A DNA stretch of 61,282 nt from a virus: positions 1 to 61,282 of the IMG/VR virus record IMGVR_UViG_3300037193_000488; one strand, given 5' to 3'. The notes below the pieces were generated by a model, which saw only the letters and a list, made by a program, of their open reading frames with translations, had not been told where the DNA came from and ran no database searches. The position numbers and the translations under genes were made by a program. Position 1 is the first letter of the stretch; each line of letters starts with the position of its first letter. Shown in pieces: positions 38,373 through 47,861 of the stretch.

Positions 38373-41300
38373 CTAGACATCCACTCGCACGAACATGAAG
38401 TTGGCGAACATCGTCACGCTGGGGTTGGTAGCCCAGGTGGTGTTCGGGTAGAAGCCGACCGTTGTGGATGTTCCGGTTTCACCAGTAGGCATGGCAAAGA
38501 ACTTGTCGGCCGCGTTGCGTTGCGGAGTGAACATCAACATCCACTGCGTCCCGGAGGGTGGCGCGGACGGCTTCCCGAACACCGCAGCAAGAGTCTGGTT
38601 CGTGCCTTGTGCCGGGATGCCACAGTTCAACTTGCCACCGGAGAACATTCGATGGCCTTCGGTGCTGTAGGCGAGTTTGCCATACAGCGCCACCTCGCTG
38701 GCCACCTTGGTCATACCATAGACCCCGACCCCAGACTGGACCTCGCCGGTGCTCTTGTTGATAGCGCCCATAACCGTTGAGGTATCCCAAAGGATCATCG
38801 CATTGGAGATGTTGGTGGCGGCGTTGTCCGGTGCGTTGACCCCGATGAACGGGAAGTCATTGAGGACGTTGTCCGATGCGTTTATGTAGGCGAACTGCTC
38901 ACCAACGGCCGGGTAGAACCGGATCTCCGGCAGGTACGTCGTGGACGGGTTGACCTCGATGCGCTTGCCGGTGAAGCCGGACTTGATGGTTCCACGGAAC
39001 GTTGCATCACCGGTACGGAAGTCGACATCAACCGTCAGGTTGTCATCGGCATCATATGCAAAGAACCCCAACGGGTCAATGAGTCCTCGGCTGCCCGCAT
39101 ACTCCGTCGTTCCAACACCACCCCGGACCTCCCAGTCATCAATGGCGATGTCTCCGGCCGTCAGATCGATGGCCTGGATGTAGAAACGGAGCTTGGTCCA
39201 GCGCTCATCAACGATGGTGAATCGGTAACCGTACTTCAACCACTCAGCGAACGTGGCATAGTTGATGCCGTCCGATTGGACCGTGCCATCTTTATGGGTG
39301 ACCTCGACACCCAACCGGATCGCAGCCTCTGGGTTCGGAGTGAACTGCCCGTTGCGCGCGTAGATGCCGACGTAATACGACTCACCGAGTTGGGTGTACA
39401 TCCAATCGGTCATGTACATCCGGCCGCCACCCTCGTTGGGCGAGGACAGAGCCTGGAGGTAGTAGCCGTTGCGGTCGATGAATCCCGTTGTAAAGAACCA
39501 GAATGATGGCTTCTCGGCCCACTCGGTGGTCTTCCGTCGCAGCCGCCAATCCGGGTCGTTGAAGCTCGGGTCCACCACGAGGTTCTGCGTTTGGCCGATG
39601 TTGATCTTCTGTGAGGTGATCGCTCCGGCCGCGATGGCCTGTGCCGTAACGGAGCCGACCGCAAGGTTGTTGGCGGTGATGGAACCGGCCGTGATGTCCG
39701 GGCCTTTCACACCCTCCAGCGGATCGGAGTTCTGCGCAGACGCGCCGGAACGGTTGCCCGAACGGTCCACGGCAACCAGCTTGAAGTAAGCCGTCTCACC
39801 GATGTCATAGCCGTAGGCCGTGATGAACAATTGCCCTGCATGATCCAACGTACCATGGAAATCCGAGTTGGGATCACCAGGAGTGAAGCCGCTGACCGGC
39901 GAAGACCAGACCTCAACGTTGCGGAAGTCCGGAGGCATCTCCAATCCATTGGAGTCCAAGCCGTCCCATTCAACGATGAACTGCCGGAGGATCGAAGCCG
40001 TCAACGGCAAGGATGGAGTTGGCGGAGGGATCGTGTCAAAGCCGAGATCCAGCACGTACGGCGACGGCTGGTTGCCCGACCACCACCCAACCTTGTCGAT
40101 CGCCCGGACATAGAACAACAGCTGGCGGCCGGGATCCAATGGAGAGATGGCAATACTGGTCTCAAGTCCATCGGTGTCGCGCCACTGCCACGGGACGTCA
40201 TCATCCAGGTCCGCGTACTTCCACGCCGCCCGGTAGTGGTCGAGATCGGTGACCGGCGTACCGTCTGTGTTGGTGACCGGCGGTGCCCAGGAGAACGTCG
40301 CGAGCACTTGTGTGTTGCCGTTGCCGTCGATGTACTGGATTGCAGATCCACCCACACCGGTTGGAGGATTCGGCACACTCGGATCGCCCGCTTGCGGATC
40401 GGGCGAGGTCTGCGAGGAGCCGGTGATAGTCGCGCCGCCGATGATGCCATCGACCTTCTTCACCAGCCGTAGCTCATTCTCGATGAACTTGTCATTGAGC
40501 ACCAAGGTGCCCTTGAGCACTCCTGCATCCCTCTTGAGGACGATCTGCTTGACGCGGAAGCTCTGGGCCGGGGTGTCGGCGTGCTGGACGCGTACCCAAT
40601 CGCTGACTAGGTAGTCCCGGATTGGCAGGAATGGCCGCTCCTGTGTGAGGACAAGGTCGTATGTACGCTGGATGCGCGGGCCATCCCCGGCAGACAGGGC
40701 CACATCTCCGAACACGGAGAGGGTGCCAACGTCTTTGGTGCCGCCTTGGCTGATGCCGGACTCCTCGCGCCAGTACAGGGTGCGGGTGGTCGGGTTGGAG
40801 CGGGTGACGGTGACGTTGTCATCACCGAGCATCATCACATCCGACACGAGGTTGTCCGCCGACGATTGCTGCGGCGCGTCCGTAACATCCTCGCCAACGA
40901 CCAGGAGAGACGGGGTGACCTTGCCGAACGTATCCGGTACATATGCACGGATCTCGTTGCCTACAAGGTGAATCTCCAGCACGCCCTTGTCCACGAGGTT
41001 GGCAACAACATCGTTGTACTTCGCCGTGGGCAGGTACTCGATGGAGCCGATGGGACCGGGCCATGCACGACCGGCCGAATCGTTCGTGGCGTTGAACGTC
41101 CAGGTGAACTGATCCCAATAACCCACATCTCGCTGCTGTGCCTGGAAGAACAGATCATTGAGGATGTACCCAACGGTCTTGGATGAGTACAGGTACCGGC
41201 GATCATTCCAGACGATCGTGTGCTCCAACCGGTCCCACAGGAGGTGCTTGCCGGTGAAGGACTTGACCTGAGCCTTCGTGCCTTCGTTCCAGTTCTGGCC

Positions 41301-41603
41301 CCGTACCAGCCAACGGCCGTCCTGGACCGCTGCTCCGTTGATCGTGAGTTCCAGGATGGACAAGTCACCGAGAAGCTCAGCGCCGACTGATGTATTGGCA
41401 ACGTTGACGCTGATCGCGGACGGCCCGGAGTCCTCGAAGCTGACCGACTCGATCATCGCTTCGGGCAGCGGGCTGACATCTCCATCCTTCGAGATCACCC
41501 GCAAGCCGAACGTCGGCAGGATCTTCGGGGTGATGATCGGCTGCCCACCGTTGTAGTTGATGGCCGAATTGTAGCCAATGGCCTCATTGTAGTTCGTCGT
41601 CAT
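38373..41603 (-). CDS. Tail hub / tip protein with FN3 and carbohydrate-binding-like regions
   Basis: A 1,076-aa virion protein after the Dit and a fibre gene. The N-terminal 390 residues (FGLRVISKDGDVSPLPEAM..., GWLVRGQNW) resemble the Tal/gpJ-type tail hub of siphoviruses. Fibronectin-III-like stretches occur near 420-620 (ATFSWAPPVTNTDG, LLFYVRAIDKVGWWSG, YFKLVAVDRSGNRSG). A SITANNLAVGSVTAQAIAAG repeat precedes a jelly-roll carbohydrate-binding-like part (SYYVGIYARNG, IAIDDWEVRGG). The C-terminus probably binds the receptor. Confidence 0.8.
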   Translation of the reverse strand: MTTNYNEAIGYNSAINYNGGQPIITPKILPTFGLRVISKDGDVSPLPEAMIESVSFEDSGPSAISVNVANTSVGAELLGDLSILELTINGAAVQDGRWLVRGQNWNEGTKAQVKSFTGKHLLWDRLEHTIVWNDRRYLYSSKTVGYILNDLFFQAQQRDVGYWDQFTWTFNATNDSAGRAWPGPIGSIEYLPTAKYNDVVANLVDKGVLEIHLVGNEIRAYVPDTFGKVTPSLLVVGEDVTDAPQQSSADNLVSDVMMLGDDNVTVTRSNPTTRTLYWREESGISQGGTKDVGTLSVFGDVALSAGDGPRIQRTYDLVLTQERPFLPIRDYLVSDWVRVQHADTPAQSFRVKQIVLKRDAGVLKGTLVLNDKFIENELRLVKKVDGIIGGATITGSSQTSPDPQAGDPSVPNPPTGVGGSAIQYIDGNGNTQVLATFSWAPPVTNTDGTPVTDLDHYRAAWKYADLDDDVPWQWRDTDGLETSIAISPLDPGRQLLFYVRAIDKVGWWSGNQPSPYVLDLGFDTIPPPTPSLPLTASILRQFIVEWDGLDSNGLEMPPDFRNVEVWSSPVSGFTPGDPNSDFHGTLDHAGQLFITAYGYDIGETAYFKLVAVDRSGNRSGASAQNSDPLEGVKGPDITAGSITANNLAVGSVTAQAIAAGAITSQKINIGQTQNLVVDPSFNDPDWRLRRKTTEWAEKPSFWFFTTGFIDRNGYYLQALSSPNEGGGRMYMTDWMYTQLGESYYVGIYARNGQFTPNPEAAIRLGVEVTHKDGTVQSDGINYATFAEWLKYGYRFTIVDERWTKLRFYIQAIDLTAGDIAIDDWEVRGGVGTTEYAGSRGLIDPLGFFAYDADDNLTVDVDFRTGDATFRGTIKSGFTGKRIEVNPSTTYLPEIRFYPAVGEQFAYINASDNVLNDFPFIGVNAPDNAATNISNAMILWDTSTVMGAINKSTGEVQSGVGVYGMTKVASEVALYGKLAYSTEGHRMFSGGKLNCGIPAQGTNQTLAAVFGKPSAPPSGTQWMLMFTPQRNAADKFFAMPTGETGTSTTVGFYPNTTWATNPSVTMFANFMFVRVDV

Positions 41604-42703
41604 CAGTGCATCATCTCCACGGTGACTTCACGGCTGAACAAATTGCCGGTTCCACTCGAAGCGATGATGAACAGGGTGCGGACGTGGTAGGTGTTGCCTG
41701 GTGTCAATCCCGTCTGGTGGATCACTCGGCTGGCGAGCATACGAACACCAGAGTTACCACCAATTGCGGCGCAATCCTCCGTCGCTGCACCACGGATCAG
41801 GGTACCGGAGCCGATCACGTTGCCGGTCCGGATGTCACCGCCGAAGTACACGAACGCGGTACCGGCCGACGAACCAATCGCCGAAGCGCCATGCAGAGTG
41901 TAGGTAATCCGGACCTTGCCGGACTGCGGCGCAACGAAGACTTGCGAGAGACCCGGCGCGCCGGCAGCAAACGTGGTCGTGGAGGTCGTGAGGTCGGTGT
42001 CCTCGCGCGCAGTCAGCAACGGCTCGGAGATCTCTCCCGGTCCGCCGATCTGGTTCCAGGTACTGTTGTCAGAACGCCATGCATACAAGGTGAACGGTGT
42101 CAGCACGGTCACCAACATGCCGTTCACGCGCTCGCCAACCGGGATCGCGTTCATGCCCGCAACATCCGCAACGACCCGGCTGTTGGCGTTCGCCGTCACC
42201 GTGGACGGGATGCGAGCCGCGTTGAACACGCCGGTTGTGATCTTCGAGGCATCCAGGCTCGGGATGCGAGCGGCGTCAAACGCACCGCTGGTGACCTTGG
42301 ACGCGTCAAGGCTCGGAATGCGCGCCGCAGCGAACGAACCAGTGGTGATCTTTCCCGCATCCAGGTTGGGGATTCGACCAGCGTTGAGGGTGCCCGTGGT
42401 CATCTTCCCGGCATCGACGTTCTGGACCAGCATCGAGCTAGCGTCCAGCGTCGCAATGCCGTTCGCCGTGCCCTCGTCGGCCGAGAGCGAACGCGCGGCC
42501 AGGGCCGTGTCGATCGCGTTGAGCCGGTCCTTCACCGAGAGCGCGGAGCCCTTGGGATTGGTGCCTAGCTCCGTCTCGATGGCATTGATAGCATCGTTGA
42601 CGTTTGTGTGGAGCGAAGCGTGGACAACCCCAGCGGTGTTGAGGTTATCACCCGCAGTCGGGTCGACAAAGTTGTCGATTGCGGCAGGGTATCCGGTCGC
42701 CAT
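41603..42703 (-). CDS. Tail fibre-like protein with four 18-residue repeats
   Basis: A 366-aa protein. Residues about 97-168 are four tandem 18-residue units of the form DAxKxTxGxxxAxRIPxL, a trimeric beta-helix type fibre shaft. The N-terminus attaches to the tail, and the C-terminal 190 residues form a beta-rich head (VTANANSRVV..., SGKVRITYTLHG). Start is the ATG 5 bases after AAGGAG; a GTG immediately upstream is less likely. Receptor-binding or fibre-stabilising role inferred. Confidence 0.75.
   Translation of the reverse strand: MATGYPAAIDNFVDPTAGDNLNTAGVVHASLHTNVNDAINAIETELGTNPKGSALSVKDRLNAIDTALAARSLSADEGTANGIATLDASSMLVQNVDAGKMTTGTLNAGRIPNLDAGKITTGSFAAARIPSLDASKVTSGAFDAARIPSLDASKITTGVFNAARIPSTVTANANSRVVADVAGMNAIPVGERVNGMLVTVLTPFTLYAWRSDNSTWNQIGGPGEISEPLLTAREDTDLTTSTTTFAAGAPGLSQVFVAPQSGKVRITYTLHGASAIGSSAGTAFVYFGGDIRTGNVIGSGTLIRGAATEDCAAIGGNSGVRMLASRVIHQTGLTPGNTYHVRTLFIIASSGTGNLFSREVTVEMMH
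42200..42415 (-). repeat. Four tandem 54-bp units in the fibre gene
   Basis: Four in-frame 54-bp units encode DAGKMTTGTLNAGRIPNL and three variants. The DNA has diverged while the amino-acid pattern is kept, which suggests old duplication under selection. Confidence 0.8.
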
Positions 42704-42712
42704 CACATCTCC

Positions 42713-43591
42713 TTACAGGTACTTGAGCTTGCCACGAAGCCGGAGCCGGGTATTGGCACCGAACCCTGAGCCTTCAATGCGGATCTGCGGGCCGAGCGGA
42801 TCGGCCGTCACGCCGAAGATCGATGGTGCATGCGATCCGGCGAACTCGGTGTTGTCGTACTGGTCCGTTCCGTCGTTGGTGAAGGCGATTGCCGAACCAG
42901 TCTTCGAGGTCCAGTTGGTCGTATCAACCACCCATTGCAGGCCATTGCCGACAACGCCGTTTAGCTTTGCATAGTGGCCGGTTCGGTTGTCGATGACCTT
43001 CGGGTTGGTCGCCGGTCCATCAAGCACCACCCACATGTCCCGCATCGGCGCGGTGGCCAGGGCGAACTCATCCACATCATGATCGGTGTTGGCGAGGAGA
43101 CCGATCCCTGTGTCAAAGTTGCTGTCGGCAAGGTCCTGCCAGAAGCCGTCCATGATCTTGAGCTCAACCGACATACGCGCCGTGTACGGGAAGTTGGCGA
43201 GCATCGCCGGGTCGATCACCGCACCAACGGTGCATAGTGCCTGGCGGATGTGGGCTCCGGCGACATCAAGCTGCTCCCGTACGTCCAGCAGACGGTGCCG
43301 CACTCCGAAGATGCGCCGGAGCTTGTCGAGGTTCTGCCGGTACTTGAGATAGCTGTCGGCCGGTACAACGCCGTCCTCGTCGGTGCCATTCACCCACATT
43401 GACAAGACGATCCGGCCGGGACCAGACTTCTTGTTGGGCACGAAGATGTCTCCATCACGCATGCCCGTGGTGATGTCCTCGCCCTGGATCGTCGGTCCAA
43501 GGTCCCGTCCATCCTTCGTCTCGATGTTGTAGGCCAAGGTGTCCAACCGGACTCCGTCAACGGTCACCGGGTAGGCACTCGTGTTCACCAT
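42713..43591 (-). CDS. Distal tail (Dit-like) protein
   Basis: A 292-aa protein immediately after the tape measure gene. The N-terminus (TVDGVRLDTLAYNIETKDGRD) and FVPNKKSGPGRIVLSMWV fit the beta-barrel of Dit/phage-tail N-terminal proteins that close the tail tube and carry the hub. The ATG overlaps the tape measure stop (TGATG). Length and position agree. Confidence 0.75.
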   Translation of the reverse strand: MVNTSAYPVTVDGVRLDTLAYNIETKDGRDLGPTIQGEDITTGMRDGDIFVPNKKSGPGRIVLSMWVNGTDEDGVVPADSYLKYRQNLDKLRRIFGVRHRLLDVREQLDVAGAHIRQALCTVGAVIDPAMLANFPYTARMSVELKIMDGFWQDLADSNFDTGIGLLANTDHDVDEFALATAPMRDMWVVLDGPATNPKVIDNRTGHYAKLNGVVGNGLQWVVDTTNWTSKTGSAIAFTNDGTDQYDNTEFAGSHAPSIFGVTADPLGPQIRIEGSGFGANTRLRLRGKLKYL

Positions 43592-46221
43592 CACAGAACT
43601 CCCAACAGAGCCATGCGAGTCGCCTGCTCGCTCAGTTCCTCGGCAGCAGGCTTGCCGACCGGGTTGTAGACATCGAGGTTGATGACGGTGGACTTGCCCG
43701 GGGTGACCGCAGCGCCGTTGTTCACCACAGCTGCGGCGCGGGCGAGTCCGGTTGCGGGCATGACCTCCGACACCGAACGCGCGGTGATCGTGTTGGGGAT
43801 CATCCCAGTAGTGTTGGAAAGCAAGGCAAGCGCGCGGTTGATGCCCTTGTCGAGTTCATCAACAAAGCCCTCCATGATCCATCGACCGGCCGGACGGAGG
43901 AGCTTCTTGTCACGCTGCTCCGGGCCCTTCACCTTCGGGATCTTGTCCGTCAAAGCCTTGAGCTTCGAGGTCACACTATTGATGAGGGATTCGATGCCTC
44001 GCAGCAGACCCTGGATGATGTCCCGGCCCGCGTTGTAAAGCCAGGAGCCCGCTCCGGCGAAGATGCCCCGGATGCGATCCACAACGGTCTTGACCTTGTT
44101 GTACACCGCATCGATCTTCGGGCCAACCGCATTGACGACGGCCTGCCAGGCTCGGGCCGTGTGGTCGCGTACGGAGTTCCATGCGCTGATGATCGCGTTG
44201 CGGATCGTCGCAGCGACCTGGTTGACCTTGTTGTTGGCGGTGTTGATGGGGCCGATGATCTTGTCGCGCACCCAGTTCCAGGCCGACGTGGTTGCGCTCT
44301 TGATGGCATTCCACGCTGTAGTAGTGGCAGAACTGATAGCACCCCAGACCTTCGAGATCACCGACTTGGCCAGGTTGACCTTGGCGGTGATGTCCTCAAC
44401 GATCGCCTTCCAGATCGCTCCGAAGAACTTCTGGATGGCCTTCATGATCGAGTTGATGATGAAGTTCCAGGCGGCCAGCCCGAGGTTGATGACGGCCTTG
44501 ATGAGCTCAAAGGCAGCGGTGATCACGCCGCCGAAGATGCCCCAGAACGTCTTCCACCAAGACATCAATGTATCAAGAGCAGCGGTGATGATCGTTCGCC
44601 AGATATTCACATAGGTGTTGAAGATCGCGGCGATGACTCCGACCACGGTGTTGACGATGTTGACGATGCCATCCCAGATGGACTTGAAGAAGTTCCCCAC
44701 GGCCTGGAGCCCAGACACGATCCCATTCCATACGGCCTGGAGCCCTGGCCATACGGTCTGGGTGAAGAAGTTCACGACGGCTTCGACCGCTGTCTTGATC
44801 GCGTTCCACACGCCGAGCACAATGTTGCGGAAGGTCTCCGAGTGCTTCCAGGCGTAGATGATTCCGGCGACCAACAGCGCGATGGCCGCGATGATAAGGG
44901 CTATCGGCCCCAAAGTTGCGGCCCAGGTCGTGGCCATGACGGCCCGCAACACCTTCGCGACCTCGATGATCGTTTGCACGGCCTTGACGACTTTGACCGT
45001 GGCTGCGACGAATAGCAGCACCGCGCCGACAACGGCGACGAAGGCAACAATGGCCTTCTGGGTTCCGGCCGGTAGCGAGAGAAATGCATTTGCCACACGG
45101 GCCATGAAGTCTACGGCTTGCCGGAGATAGGGCAGGAAGACCTGGCCGATGACGATACCCGTGGTTTCCAAGCTGCCCTTGAACGCTTCCAGGGAGCCCT
45201 TGAAGTTGTCCATGCGGGTCTTGGCTACGTCGGCCGCCTTGACCTTGTCCATGGAGGCAGCCATCTCGTTGAATCCGGCCGCGCCCTCCTGGGTGAAGAT
45301 CGCGGCAGCACGGATCGCGTCCGAGCCAAAGATGGTCTCCAGCGCTTGCTGCTTCTGTGCGGCCGTCGCGCCCTTCAAGGAGTTCTGGAGAAGACCAGCA
45401 ATCTCGGCAAAGGACTTGAGGTTGCCCTGTGCATCGTAGAATGCGTTCGCGCCGGACTCCGTCAACAGACCAAGCTCTTGCATAGCGGTAGCTTGAGCTT
45501 CGGTGGTCGGCTGAAGGTTGCTCAGCATCGTCTTCAACGACGTACCGGCATCGGAGCCCTTGATGCCCGCGTTACCCATAAGGGCAATGGCGGCCGCCGT
45601 GTCATCGAACGACGCACCAGCGAGGTTGGCGACCGCACCAACCTGCGAGAGCGACATCCCGAACTCACCAACATCAATGGCAGAAGCGTTCGCGGCACCG
45701 GCGATGAGGTCTGCGACTCGCGGCATGTCCTCGGCCGAGAGACGGAACTGGTTCATCGCGTTGGATGCGATCGAAGCCGCTTCCGGGAGGGAAACCTCAC
45801 CGGCTGCGGCCAAGGCGACGGTGGCATCAGCAGCACCGTTCATCACATCAGGTACGGATACACCAGCCTTGACCAATTCCTCGATCGCCGATGCCGCATC
45901 GGTCGCGCTGAATGCCGTGTCCTTGCCAAGTTGCAAAGCCTTCTTGGACAACTGGTCCATCTCGGTGGCGCTCGCGCCGGACACAGCTTGCACGGCCGAC
46001 ATACGCTGCTCGAAGTTCGCGGCAGCGTTGACCGCTACGCCGATGCCAGCCGCGATGGCAGCACCGGCAACACCTGAGGTATTACCGACCTTGTCAAGTG
46101 CCTCAGAAGCCGACATGCTCCGCTTCTGGAGGTCTTGTACATCCTTGTTGGCCTCATCCACACCCTTGCCGTTGTAGGATGTGGTGATGACACCCTCGGC
46201 CGTCCCCAGGTTGTAGGCCAT
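43591..46221 (-). CDS. Tape measure protein
   Basis: An 876-aa protein. It begins with a TP901-type tape-measure domain (LGTAEGVITTSYNGKG..., AAIAAGIGVAVNAAANFEQR). Hydrophobic segments lie at about 390-460 (IVAFVAVVGAVLLFVAATVK, TLGPIALIIAAIALLVAGII), and the C-terminal half is Trp- and Ala-rich. It sets tail length and takes part in DNA ejection. An implied tail length near 130 nm follows from about 1.5 angstrom per residue, a general rule. Confidence 0.9.
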   Translation of the reverse strand: MAYNLGTAEGVITTSYNGKGVDEANKDVQDLQKRSMSASEALDKVGNTSGVAGAAIAAGIGVAVNAAANFEQRMSAVQAVSGASATEMDQLSKKALQLGKDTAFSATDAASAIEELVKAGVSVPDVMNGAADATVALAAAGEVSLPEAASIASNAMNQFRLSAEDMPRVADLIAGAANASAIDVGEFGMSLSQVGAVANLAGASFDDTAAAIALMGNAGIKGSDAGTSLKTMLSNLQPTTEAQATAMQELGLLTESGANAFYDAQGNLKSFAEIAGLLQNSLKGATAAQKQQALETIFGSDAIRAAAIFTQEGAAGFNEMAASMDKVKAADVAKTRMDNFKGSLEAFKGSLETTGIVIGQVFLPYLRQAVDFMARVANAFLSLPAGTQKAIVAFVAVVGAVLLFVAATVKVVKAVQTIIEVAKVLRAVMATTWAATLGPIALIIAAIALLVAGIIYAWKHSETFRNIVLGVWNAIKTAVEAVVNFFTQTVWPGLQAVWNGIVSGLQAVGNFFKSIWDGIVNIVNTVVGVIAAIFNTYVNIWRTIITAALDTLMSWWKTFWGIFGGVITAAFELIKAVINLGLAAWNFIINSIMKAIQKFFGAIWKAIVEDITAKVNLAKSVISKVWGAISSATTTAWNAIKSATTSAWNWVRDKIIGPINTANNKVNQVAATIRNAIISAWNSVRDHTARAWQAVVNAVGPKIDAVYNKVKTVVDRIRGIFAGAGSWLYNAGRDIIQGLLRGIESLINSVTSKLKALTDKIPKVKGPEQRDKKLLRPAGRWIMEGFVDELDKGINRALALLSNTTGMIPNTITARSVSEVMPATGLARAAAVVNNGAAVTPGKSTVINLDVYNPVGKPAAEELSEQATRMALLGVL

Positions 46222-46532
46222 CAGTCAACGCCTCCTTGGACCGTTACGTCATGCACAACGTCGGACTTCTCACGGCTCGCCATGGGAGACTTGAAGCGGC
46301 GCGGAATGTCCAGCCACTTCTCCATGATGCGCTCCCGTTTCTTGTTGATTTCCTTGTCATTCTTGCCCGTCACCGCATCCAGCGCGGCTTCGAGCGCAGA
46401 ACCAAAGCGGGCCACGGCGTTGTCCACGCAGTACGCGGTCCAGGGATCACTTACGCCGAGAAGATCGCTTGCCCTTACCTGATACGTTTTTGCGGTTTGA
46501 TAGACCTGCCACATTGCTGCCGAATTCTTCAC
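46221..46532 (-). CDS. Tail assembly chaperone, frameshift extension
   Basis: An open frame of 103 codons that starts inside the upstream chaperone gene, in a different frame. Its protein (WQVYQTAKTYQVRASDLLGV, WTAYCVDNAVARFGSALEAA) is typical of the second half of gpG-GT fusions. It is most likely made as a fusion by programmed frameshifting and not from its own start. The offset is +1 (equal to -2). It ends at the tape measure start. Confidence 0.75.
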   Translation of the reverse strand: MKNSAAMWQVYQTAKTYQVRASDLLGVSDPWTAYCVDNAVARFGSALEAALDAVTGKNDKEINKKRERIMEKWLDIPRRFKSPMASREKSDVVHDVTVQGGVD

Positions 46533-47046
46533 GAAATCGCTTCACATCAGCGGTTCCGCCCATGGCGTACTGGAAGATGAAGTTCTTGTCATCCAGCGAG
46601 ACCTCGTCAACGTACAGGGTGTCCTCATCCCGCGCCCCTTCACGGAAGGGGTGGAAGTCTGGGTGTTGCTTGTCGTCGTGGCGCTTGTCGTCGGTGTCGA
46701 CGTACTCATCGCAGATCTTGCCACCAGCCATCTCATACTCACATTTGGGTGGCATCTCGACAATCGGCTCCACGACAACGTAGCAGACAACCTCATCGGT
46801 CATCTGCATGGCTTGGCGGAGCTTCTTGGGATCGTCGGTGATCTTTTGCAACGCGTCGGGTGGCAAGCCCTTCTTGGACCGGATGGCCTCTTGCACCATC
46901 GCCGACAGGGAATCCGGGATCAGGCCGGACGTGAGGAATGCCTCCGGCTGGAGGCGACGAACCAGGCAGACGTTCTCCGACGGGAGCGTCAACTCCACAT
47001 TGCCGGCTTCGCGCTTGCCCTTCCATTGCTTTGCTGAGGTTACCAT
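46447..47046 (-). CDS. Tail assembly chaperone
   Basis: A 199-aa protein between the major tail and tape measure genes, the fixed position for the first tail chaperone in siphoviruses. VELTLPSENVCLVRRLQPEAF at the start and acidic helical regions later fit the family. It coats the tape measure protein before tail tube assembly. It carries one CEYEMAGGKICDEY Cys pair. See the frameshift signal. Confidence 0.8.
   Translation of the reverse strand: MVTSAKQWKGKREAGNVELTLPSENVCLVRRLQPEAFLTSGLIPDSLSAMVQEAIRSKKGLPPDALQKITDDPKKLRQAMQMTDEVVCYVVVEPIVEMPPKCEYEMAGGKICDEYVDTDDKRHDDKQHPDFHPFREGARDEDTLYVDEVSLDDKNFIFQYAMGGTADVKRFREEFGSNVAGLSNRKNVSGKGKRSSRRK
46487..46491 (-). other. Run of five A: candidate frameshift site
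   Basis: On the coding strand CGC-AAA-AAC-G holds five adenines in the stretch where both chaperone frames are open. A +1 slip moves the Lys tRNA from AAA to AAA and continues with ACG in the downstream frame; a -2 slip would give the same frame. A second possible site is UUU-C (CGA-TTT-CGT) just upstream. Confidence 0.5.
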
Positions 47047-47089
47047 TCTGGCCTCCTGGGGCTCCGATGGGTTTTGTAGCCGTTGGCTA

Positions 47090-47647
47090 CTATGTGAAGG
47101 TGAGTGGTGCCGGGGTCTCGTTCATCACGAAGTCGTACAAGGTGTCTTCCTCGCCGGTCAGGGTCGCCGGGAGCGCCTGCCCGCTTGCCTGCGTGAGCCA
47201 GAACGCGCCATCCGCCATCTCACCGGACAGGGTGTCGCTGGCCCGAGCCTTGTACAGGATGCCGTGGAAGTCTCCGCCGTCATCGTTGATCGACCGGCCC
47301 TCGGCCTTGAAGTACGGGCGCGAGTCGGTGACCTTCTTCTTGTAGGTGGTGACGACGGACGGGGTGACACCGGTCGTGGTGAGCAGTCCGCCCGCCATGT
47401 TCTTGTAGACCGGCAGCGAAATGCCACCGTTCTCCATCTCCCAGTTCACCGAAGCACCCCGGCCCCGAATGGCGACAACCTTGTCGTCACCACGAAGCTC
47501 CTCGAACTCCTCGGCTTCCTCGAAGCTCAGCGTACGGGCGACCGGGTACTTGATCGCCGTGCCGAGTGTGGTTGCGGCCGCCGTGGTGTACGGCGTGATG
47601 CCGACTTCCCGAAGCCCATACGGCAGGGCCTCATCGTTTTCGGCCAT
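47090..47647 (-). CDS. Major tail protein
   Basis: A 185-aa beta-rich protein (REVGITPYTTAAATTLG, ASVNWEMENGGISLPVYKN, GILYKARASDTLSG). Its place directly before the chaperones and its size fit the tail tube subunit. Such proteins stack as hexamer rings around the tape measure. Confidence 0.8.
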   Translation of the reverse strand: MAENDEALPYGLREVGITPYTTAAATTLGTAIKYPVARTLSFEEAEEFEELRGDDKVVAIRGRGASVNWEMENGGISLPVYKNMAGGLLTTTGVTPSVVTTYKKKVTDSRPYFKAEGRSINDDGGDFHGILYKARASDTLSGEMADGAFWLTQASGQALPATLTGEEDTLYDFVMNETPAPLTFT

Positions 47648-47850
47648 TAGGCCACCCTCCTGTTTCTCTTGTTGATGTTTGGTGTGTCCTTGAAGCGCTT
47701 CGTCTCGACCAGCTTGCCGGTCGTGATGTCAAACCTATGAAGCACCACCACACCAGGCTTCTTGCCGCAGAATGCACTGCCACAAGAGACCTCGAAAAGC
47801 CCACCCTCGATGAGCCTTCCGTGCATCTTGCTACTACAGCGCAGTTCCAT
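47647..47850 (-). CDS. Small Cys-rich protein, 67 aa
   Basis: A 67-aa protein with CSSKMHGR and CGSAFCGKK, four Cys and one His that could bind zinc as a ribbon, then a basic end (FKDTPNINKRNRR). It lies between connector genes and the major tail gene. Unknown role. Confidence 0.65.
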   Translation of the reverse strand: MELRCSSKMHGRLIEGGLFEVSCGSAFCGKKPGVVVLHRFDITTGKLVETKRFKDTPNINKRNRRVA

Positions 47851-47861
47851 GGCTCCTCCGG

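Noticed and set aside
46221-46532. Independent gene for the second chaperone frame
   Set aside because: Its GTG start lacks a ribosome site and lies within the first chaperone gene; fusion by frameshift is the usual arrangement.
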